From the NCBI GenBank assembly GCA_021521415.1, contig JAIQDT010000001.1, forward strand, positions 744,001-808,000: DNA of 64,000 bases, written 5' to 3'. Shown here in pieces: positions 56,627-64,000 of this stretch. The DNA comes from Bidens hawaiensis (lineage: Eukaryota > Streptophyta > Magnoliopsida > Asterales > Asteraceae). A model generated the notes under the pieces. The model was given only the letters and a program-made list of their open reading frames with translations. It had not been told where the DNA came from and did not search any database. Within the stretch, counting starts at the first letter, position 1. Each line of letters starts with the position of its first letter. Position numbers and translations under genes: made by a program.

Positions 56627-57738
56627 AAGATGTCTTACGAGAAATTAATGGAGTATTATGATAATGAAGCAAGAAGAGCAAGAAAATACTACAAGTTTCC
56701 AAGAGGAATCATGAGTAAGTACTACTTTGAATCATTCTTCAATTCCAACGAAGGACACAACCAACACCCCAATATTAAACCAAGTCCAATCTACCATCTA
56801 GATAATACTCCGCATCAAGTATACCAAGCGCCAAGACACTCGAGTTATCACCCAACAAGTCTTCCTATGTACCAACCATCTGAGGTCCCGACATATTATC
56901 CCTCCGAAATACCGACTTATCAACCGACTGAAATTCCGCCATATTACCCATCCGGAGGTCCAACACAATTACCACCGAATCCTCATCCTTTGTATGTTTC
57001 CTCTCTAATTTACCAATCAAGGAGGAACCAAAATCTTCTTCATCCGAATGGATGCAATGCCATTCTGATCAACAAAGATGGCATACCGGCACTTCAACTA
57101 TGGACTCTGCCGATTCCCACATCAACAAGGAAGGGGCATCCCACAAGCCCAAGATGAGGGTGACGATGCCATATGAAAAGATTCACATGCCAGCAATGAC
57201 TGAAGAGGAACCAGAAGAGGAACCGGAAGAGGAAACCAACCCTGAGGAGGAATATCCTGACAACCCAAATGAGGTAACCACACCGGAGGAAGAACAACAC
57301 TCAACTCCAAGCTATGGTTCTGTTGACCCATATATGCAATTCCTCCATGAAGTCAAGGGTAAGGCGTCATCAAGTTTTCCACCAAACCAAGGTGAAGTTC
57401 CATCCATTGAAGAACAGGCTAATGAAATCCGTGAACAAAATGAAGCAGCCGATGCATTCTTCAATTATCCCTCCGATATGACTGCATCTCCATACCCTGA
57501 TCCCAAGAACCACTACGACATTGTGATGATGGGTTACCGCGACCCACCTCCAAGATACGGGTATCCTACCGACATACCTCAGTCCCAGGAGGAGCATTTG
57601 GATCGAGCTCTACAGGAAACTGATGAATTGAGGAAGAAGATTGATGTTTATGGAAAGAAAAAGAAGAAGATAGGAGACAAGCTTCTTTGCAAATGCAACA
57701 AGCTGACGAAAGTTGTGAAGAAATTCATGAAAGATTAG
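56627..57738 (+). pseudogene. extra ORF between primer-binding site and gag
   Basis: Two frames that belong together. 56627 to about 57000 (ATG, MSYEKLMEYYDNEARR) is Tyr/Pro-rich with repeats of the pattern P-x-YYPSEIPTYQPTEIPPY. From about 57000 to 57738 in the next frame come an acidic EEEPEEEPEEETNPEEE block, then PPRYGYPTDIPQSQEEHLDRA and a Lys-rich tail. The frameshift lies near 57000. No known domain. Located where plant chromoviruses usually have only a leader, so it is an accessory ORF in this element type; whether it is translated is unknown. Confidence 0.6.
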
Positions 57739-57951
57739 GAAAATGATGATGGTGGCAAGTTATCAAGAAAAGAAGTTATGTGTTAAATAGATTTTGTATG
57801 TTGTGTAATATACGATGTAATAAGGATAGGAGTTTGTTGTAAAAATAATATACATATCATCATATGATATGTATATATATGTGATATAAATAAACTTGTA
57901 TATTAAGAAAAGAAACATGTTAAATTTCAGATAAAGAATAAAAGATAAAGA

Positions 57952-59050
57952 ATGTCTAGACAAAGTGATACCGAGAGGTTTCCCGAAAGGAAGCCGATAA
58001 ACATGAAGAAAAAGGGAAAGGTCCCGAGAAAGAACAAGTGGAACCAATTCCCGATAAATATATTAACCAAATCCAACAAATGATTAAGAAGGTTGTTAGA
58101 GAAGAATCTGAATTTATATCACAATCTAGACAAACAAAACATTCTCAATCTGTTCACCCTTCTCAAAAATCTGTTAAGTCTCGTCCAAAACCATCTCATC
58201 TAGAAGATAGCGTCCATGAGTCAAATGCCGATGGAGGCGTTAGACAAGAATTTAAGAAACTCAAGATCGGTGGATGTTCATTTAAAGATTTCAAGTACTA
58301 TGGACCGAAGGAATTCCATAGTGAAAAGGGAGCCATCACAACCGTGAGGTGGCTTGAAGAGATAGAGACGATAGTGATTACAAGCAAGTGTTCGGACGAA
58401 GAGAAAATTCAATACTCCGCCCAGATGTTCAAAGGCGAGGCACTAGAGTGGTGGAACACGTTAATGATGAGTAGAGGAAGGGAGGTGATGTATAGCTTAA
58501 CCTGGAACAAGTTCAAAGAGTTGTTGATGTCGAAATTATGTCCGATGCATGAGATGAACCAAATTCAAACCAAGTTCTTAGCTCACAAGGTTGTTGGAAC
58601 GAACCTTCGTGAGTACAACACAAAATTCCACGAATACTGTCGTTTGGTTCCCCAGCTAGTTACCCCTGAATCCAGCAAAGTCACACGTTATATATGGGGA
58701 CTACCACGAGAGATTCGTGGCATGGTGAGGTCACACTTGCCACAAACCGCTGACTCCGCGATGGAGTTAGCCGGTTACTTGATGGGCGGAATGATCCGCA
58801 ACAAAGAGGAAGATAAGAAGGTTGTGACAACACACGACTCAAGGAACGGAGGAGACACCCGTTTCAAGGGTAAAGGAGTTGACCAACGAAGGTCTGGCTC
58901 CAATCTCGGCATCCCTCAATGCAAAATCTGCAAAAAGTATTATAGGGGTAGATGCAACTTTGCTCCTCGAGTATGTGAGTCGTGTAACAGACCCGGTCAT
59001 CCAACCGGCCGACTGTTGGAAAAAGAAGATGACCTGCTAATATTGTAAGG
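57952..59050 (+). pseudogene. Tekay-like gag (frameshifted)
   Basis: Likely start ATG near 57952 (MSRQSDTERF), with a frame change at about 58003-58030 into the long frame. Gag core: FKDFKYYGPKEFHSEKGAIT, MFKGEALEWWNTL, FKELLMSKLCPMHEMNQIQ and EYCRLVPQLVTPESSKVTRY. Zinc region CKICKKYYRGRC and CESCNRPGH. A frame change near 59005-59015 breaks the first knuckle and a TAA interrupts the second (about 59036). Nucleocapsid protein; not functional here. Confidence 0.85.
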
Positions 59051-59052
59051 AG

Positions 59053-60732
59053 ATGGGACATCTCAGCTTTAAATGCCCCAAGAACAAGCCCGCGACTGGT
59101 GGTGCGGGTGGTAGCAGTCAAAAGAACGAGCCCAAGAAGGGCAATGCAAGAGTCTTCGTCCTAGACACAAAGAAAGCGGCCGACACACCGGAAACCATTA
59201 CCAGTACGTTCCTTGTTAACAACGCTTATGCTAGAGTCTTGTTTGATTCAGGAGCCAACTTAAGTTTTATAGATTATAATTTTTGTAGTCTATTAAACGA
59301 ACCTTTAATCAAACTAAATAAAACTCTAAGCGTCGAGACCGCTAATGGCGAAACTGTTAAAATCACCGAAGCCTTAGAAAACGGAAAGATCTTATTAGCC
59401 GGTTATGTTTTGCGTATTCAATTGCTACCTATGACTCTTGTTGGTTTTGATGTTGTATTGGGCATGGATTGGTTATCCGACAACCATGCTCGTATCCTTT
59501 GCAATACCAAGACCGTTGAACTTCGAACCCCAGATAAACGAACTATTCGAATTGAAGGGGATAAAGACGTTGGCCAGGTTAGCCTAATCTCAATGATAAG
59601 GGCCAACAAATGTTTAAATCAGGGATGCTTAGCATTAATGGCCTACGTCACCGAGGAATCAAAACCCAAAGAAATCAAAGACGTTCCTGTTGTTTCCGAT
59701 TATGCCGATGTATTTCCCGACGAACTTCCTGGCATTCCTCCCGATCGTGAAGTAGAGTTTAGAATCGATCTTATTCCCGGTACCGCTCCGATCGCCAAAG
59801 CCCCGTATCGCCTCGCGCCAACCGAGATGAAAGAATTAAAGAAACAATTGGACGAGCTTCTTGAGAAAGGTTTTATACGACCGAGTTCATCACCATGGGG
59901 AGCGCCGATACTATTCGTCAAGAAAAAGGATGGATCCATGCGAATGTGCATCGACTATCGAGCTCTCAACAAAGTCACAATCAAGAATCGTTATCCACTT
60001 CCTCGAATCGATGACCTTTTCGACCAACTTCAAGGTGCTAGCTTCTTTTCTAAAATCGATCTTCGTTCCGGCTATCACCAACTCAAAGTTCAATCCAAAG
60101 ATATCCCGAAAACCGCCTTTCGAACAAGGTATGGCCATTATGAGTTCAGTGTTATGCCATTTGGACTTACTAGTGCGCCAGCTGCGTTCATGGACATGAT
60201 GAATCGTATTTGCAAGCCTTACTTAGATAAATTTGTTATCGTCTTCATCGACGTCATACTCATTTATTCTAAGTCTAAGGATGATCATGAAGTCCACCTT
60301 CGAACCTTACTTGGAATTCTAAGAACCGAGAAGTTGTACGCAAAGTTCTCGAAATGCGAGTTCTGGTTACACGAGGTGCAATTTCTTGGTCACATCATAA
60401 ACGTTAACGGTATTCAAGTGGACCCCACTAAGATTGAAGCTATCTCTAAGTGGGAAATCCCAAAGTCCCGAACCGAGATTCGAAGTTTCTTGGGATTGGC
60501 CGGCTATTACCGTAGGTTCATTGAAAAGTTTTCCCAAATCGTTGTTCCCTTAACTTCCTTAACTTGCAAGAACATCAAGTATAAATGGGGAACAAAGCAA
60601 CAAGAGGCGTTCGACATACTCAAACAAAAGCTTACCCAAGCTCCAATACTGGCTTTGCCAGAAGGTACTGAATATTTCGTTGTCTTTAGTGATGCATCTC
60701 ATTCTGGTTTGGGATGTGTACTAATGCAATGA
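59053..60732 (+). pseudogene. Tekay-like copy 2 protease-RT
   Basis: Near-identical to copy 1, including DSGA protease and the RT box FIDVILIYS with Val for the second catalytic aspartate (60253-60255). Ends at a TGA (60730-60732) immediately after the RNase H start; the downstream frame is unchanged. Nonfunctional RT in both copies. Confidence 0.92.
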
Positions 60733-60768
60733 AAGAAAGTAATCGCTTACGCCTCTCGTCAACTCAAG

Positions 60769-61050
60769 GTGCACGAAAAGAACTATAGAACTCACGATCT
60801 AGAGTTAGGCGCCATAATCTTTGCACTTAAGATATGGAGACACTATCTCTATGGAGTAAGATTTATCGTGTACACTGATCACAAAAGCTTGAAACATATT
60901 TTCGATCAAAAAGAGCTTAATATGCGCCAACGACGCTGGATGGAAACTCTTAACGACTATGACTGCGAAATCATTTATCACGAAGGCAAAGCCAACGTTG
61001 TGGCTGACGCCTTGAGTCGTAAAGAGCATGAAAAGCCAAAAAGAGTCTGA
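60769..61050 (+). pseudogene. Tekay-like copy 2 RNase H
   Basis: Same frame as RT after the [63 protein letters not shown] and SRKEHE. A second TGA follows at 61048-61050, again in a frame that stays open to the Copia insertion at 61098. Confidence 0.9.
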
Positions 61051-61098
61051 GCGTTAAGGTTAGAACTTCAAATTGATCTTATCGACCAAATCAAATCT

Positions 61099-61562
61099 TG
61101 TAGGTTCCCTGGACGGATCACACGAGATATCCCAATATACATAGGTGCGGAATCCCTGTGTAGATCGTTACGGACGTAGAATATAATCACACAAACACAC
61201 GTACACACGATACGAACAAAACTCACGTTATATTGATAACTCGAACCGTGTTACTTACAGACTCACGTCAATAGACTCACGTAAACTGAACTCGATCAAC
61301 CAAAACACTAACTGACCAACACATTAACCGTAAACAGTAAACTACTTAAATACACGACAACTTCGCCTCAGGCGAAGTTGTCCTTAACTTCGCTCGTTCA
61401 ACAAGTTCGCCTAGGCGAACTTGTCAACAACTTCGCTTGGTTAACAAGTTCGCCTAAGCGAACTTGTCAACAACTTCGCTTTTACAAACAATTACATAAA
61501 CAATATTACAGACTCGATTACAGACATTAGACGTATGAACTACTGACATCTATGCACCAACA
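61099..61562 (-). repeat. 3' LTR of the Copia element
   Basis: 464 bp, minus-strand TGTTGGTGC start to ACCTACA end. Holds three palindromes of about 22 bp based on AAGTTCGCCTAGGCGAACTT-like sequence (61358-61380, 61402-61423, 61445-61466). A GTATTTAAGTAG TATA-like sequence lies at 61343-61354 (minus). Confidence 0.85.
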
Positions 61563-61575
61563 GACTCCCCCTTGG
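61563..61575 (-). other. polypurine tract of the Copia element
   Basis: Minus strand CCAAGGGGGAGTC immediately before the LTR. Confidence 0.75.
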
Positions 61576-61626
61576 CAGTAGCTTCATATCTTGATCTTTC
61601 AGCTCTTGTCTCGTAATCCTGTATCT

Positions 61627-63996
61627 TCATGCATGCACTCCTTCTCTCATACACACCGTGACTACTCGCTGATATTTCCTTGCTTCATCCTTCCAAGCAG
61701 GAATATAGAATATCTTCTTTTCGTTCAACACTTGCAAATCAGCTTTCGATAAGTTAACAAGATGCATCGGGTCATACACCCTCAGCACTTCTTGTTCATC
61801 TTCGTCTTCCATCACGGCTTCAGCAGTCTGGCAATCAACGTACCACCATTTCAGATTCTTCAACACATCTTGAGGCATAGTCTTCATTTGAACCTCCTTG
61901 ATGCATCGGATCGGTTTGTACTTCATCACCATCCATGGCTTGCCATCTGCTCTCAATCCCCTCTCTGTATCCTCCACGAGCTTTCCCTTCTGTGGCTTTA
62001 ATAGTTCAAACTTCTTTTCTTTTATGCCTTCTTTCCACACAATCTTCTCAATCATTCTTGCCATATTGTTGTCACTTCTGTTTATTAGGCCCAACCTGCC
62101 CAAATCTTTCACCTCGCATTCCGGCAACGTATTGAGAGATCTCAACATTCTCTTGAAGTATTGAATGCCATCATAACGCTTCACCACAAACAACTTGATC
62201 TGTTCATCATAAATCCAACAGATGATTCCCTTCTTCGACTCAGCATAGCCTTTGATGTTATAACTTTTCTTGAACATGGCTGGAACAGCAGGCTTCTTGG
62301 TCTTGATAAACCAATGAGCACAGCCTTCCTTCCACCTAGGCTGCTCCTCCCACTCAGTCTCATCCATCTCAGCACTCACATCTGCTTTCTCAACCTCAGG
62401 GATCTCGTGTTCAACGTTCTCTTCTACTATCTCCCCCTCTTCTATTCCATCTTCAATCTCAATCTGCTCACCGATCTTCTCAATCATATCACTCGGTAGC
62501 ACATCTTCATCGAACAACACCTCATCACTGAACATGTCATCGTCCAGCTATTTCAGCGCATCTATCACATCATCTTCAACTAACACCACATCATCACCAG
62601 AACCACCAGCCACGTCAGTAGACTCCCCCTCAGCTGTGGAAGTACCAAGAGCTTCAGAAGTTCTTGGCAGCTCACTACCTGCATCTTTCGATGCATTGGG
62701 ATCATCGTCACGGTCATTCCTCTTCTTCGTTCTGAGCTCGTCGCCCTTACAGCTCATCTCCCCCTAAGATGCCAAGAACTCCTTCAAGGCATCTATAATT
62801 TTGCCGTGCTCAACCAGGAGGGATGCCTGTAGTTGATTTGCTTCCACTAGGCTTCGAATAGTCTTCGATTGTTCTGCCACGATCCGCTCTAGTGAAGCTA
62901 TTCTTTCTGAATCTGACATTGGCGAAGGCGAGACTCCAGAAGCAGGCGTAACCGCAGGTGGTATCATACCTGATAACCCTGCAGCTGTGACGACCGTTGA
63001 CTCCACAAAACGAGCAGCTACCACCGATTGAGTAAGCGTTGGCGGTGGTAGAGACACGATCTCCGGAGTCGACGTCAGGATGGTAGTGGTGGATGGAATG
63101 CAAGCCGTTGATTTAGCCACCACGGGAACATCCGCAGCGCTTGTACTCGTCACCTGTATAGAAGAAGGAACAATGGACATACCAGACAGTGCGGCCGGAG
63201 CAAATCGTACAGTCCTTGAAGTCTCTCCAGCTCCCATGCCAGCACCTGTCCTCTCCCATCTTGATCTTCTAATCAGCTTATGTATGTCTTCTTCTTCTTC
63301 CGACTCATCATCATCCTCCGTTCTCTTCCTCTTCCCAATCGTTCTTTCTAGAGACACTATCAACCGTCTCCCCTCATTCATAATCTCATCCAGATCGGAG
63401 TCAGCCATCGACGTAGCTGCTCTAGTCATACTCACACCCGAAACCTGTGCAACTGAGACTTGCACCTCTTCAACTTGATCCATGTCAAAGTAGCCTTGAC
63501 CTCCAAAAGCCGCGTCAAGGTCTATATCCTCTGCAGTTGATACAACAGGCACAGCAGGAGCAGGAACAGCTTGAGTTGCTCTTGCCTGTTGCGGTTGAGG
63601 ATCTCTGAACTCGTCCCCACCAGCAGGAACATACTCTGGGTTGATTAAAAACCCAAATAGAGGAGTATGCCTGGGACGACGTTCAGGATTGCTCCTCGCA
63701 CTTGACGTGCGGCATTGAGCAAAGATACGTTTGCTCACTGATTCGACGTATCTGGTCGGGCGTCTCTGAGGTAGCCTCGGAGCCACATGGTTCAATATCA
63801 TCTGTAAAAAGCGTGGGTACATGATGAACCGCTCCCGAGACATCGCCCGTCTTTGTCTATCAAGCTCGTAAAAGACCATTTGACTGAAACTATAACGCTT
63901 GTTATAGGTCAGTGCAGTCATGGCAGACTGCATGGTCGCACCCATGCCGTCAGTGCCCGCCTTCCTCCCCGACATGCACACGATCATGACGTGCAT
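61627..63996 (-). CDS. envelope-position accessory ORF of the SIRE-type element, two UAG codons
   Basis: One minus-strand frame from the window edge (63996) to 61627, interrupted only by TAG at about 62764-62766 and at 62548-62550. N-terminal part: SGRKAGTDGMGATMQSAMTA, YSFSQMVFYELDRQRRAM, MYPRFLQMILNHVAPRLP, resembling the post-pol protein of plant SIRE/Maximus elements. A Pro/Ala-rich middle has a basic GKRKRTEDDDESEEEEDIHK stretch and a coiled coil (IASLERIVAEQSKTIRSLVE). The C-terminal part (62535-61627) has an acidic N-terminus and WFIKTKKPAVPAMFKKSYN, RVYDPMHLVNLSKADLQVL. No clear signal peptide or membrane segment in the visible part. Confidence 0.7.
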
Positions 63997-64000
63997 AAGG

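Larger units (their letters stand above)
54520..61098 (+). mobile_element. Tekay-like copy 2, truncated by a Copia insertion
   Basis: Central LTR, primer-binding site TGGTATCAGAGCC (56475-56487), upstream extra ORF (56627-57738), gag (57952-59050), protease-RT (59053-60732), RNase H (60769-61050). The integrase is not in the window: a SIRE-type Copia LTR begins at 61099. Protease and RT are about 99% identical to copy 1 in protein and share the Asp-to-Val change. Confidence 0.9.
61099..64000 (-). mobile_element. SIRE/Maximus-type Copia element, 3' part (runs off right edge)
   Basis: 3' LTR 61099-61562, polypurine tract 61563-61575 (minus AAGGGGGAGTC), then a long accessory/envelope-position frame upstream (61627-63996 and beyond). 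The pol gene itself would lie beyond 64000. Inserted into the RNase H/integrase junction of Tekay-like copy 2; the five bases before the LTR are AATCT (61094-61098). Confidence 0.75.

Noticed and set aside
1..64000. tRNA and rRNA genes
   Set aside because: I saw no convincing tRNA A/B boxes with cloverleaf or any rRNA segment. The TGGTATCAGAGCC hits are retroelement primer-binding sites.

Overview
This is a plant nuclear window, almost certainly a dicot and most likely Asteraceae (a family-level guess from the style of the repeats, not proven). It is AT-rich, with short GT-AG introns, plant F-box and tropinone-reductase-like genes, and typical plant LTR retrotransposon lineages (Tat, Athila, chromovirus/Tekay, and a SIRE/Maximus-type Copia). 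I see no bacterial features. Only two host genes are visible, both damaged: an F-box/LRR gene (2981-5505, + strand) and a short-chain dehydrogenase/reductase gene (exons between 11823 and 25951, - strand). Most of the rest is nested transposable elements.

Layout. 1-8475: AT-rich spacer with two oppositely oriented copies of a SINE/RTE-like 3' tail (1528-1690 and 7438-7529), the F-box pseudogene with a hAT-like insertion in its second intron, and a 240-bp hAT-type MITE (6626-6865). 8476-10540: decayed chromovirus pol on the - strand. 11442-11456: a primer-binding site and LTR edge of another relic. 11823-25951: the SDR gene, split in its first intron by a complete 12.4-kb Tat element (12882-25281; 948-bp LTRs with about 4 mismatches; 5-bp target duplication ATGTT). 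That element carries gag-protease, RT with two RNase H domains, and integrase on the - strand, plus a seven-exon open gene of 1028 codons on the opposite strand with its own TATA box.

26444-49731: an older Athila element (- strand) with 1.85-kb LTRs. Its pol gene is split by a non-autonomous Tekay-like element (34719-43863) with 2.57-kb LTRs and no visible coding capacity. Downstream of integrase the Athila element carries accessory ORFs, including two related coiled-coil cassettes, each with its own LTR-like promoter block. 50105-50831: a short non-autonomous Helitron. 51180-51570: a LINE relic. 52010-61098: two near-identical Tekay-like copies sharing one central LTR (LTR-body-LTR-body), both with the same lost catalytic aspartate in RT. 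The second copy is cut at 61099 by the 3' end of a SIRE-type Copia element on the - strand, which runs off the right edge and carries an envelope-like/accessory ORF.

Nesting order and LTR similarity agree: the Tat insertion is youngest, the Athila element is older, and the chromovirus relic oldest. Most broken frames carry C-to-T or G-to-A type stops, as expected for methylated, silenced elements. The most unusual items are the spliced antisense gene of the Tat element and the self-promoted accessory cassettes of the Athila element.
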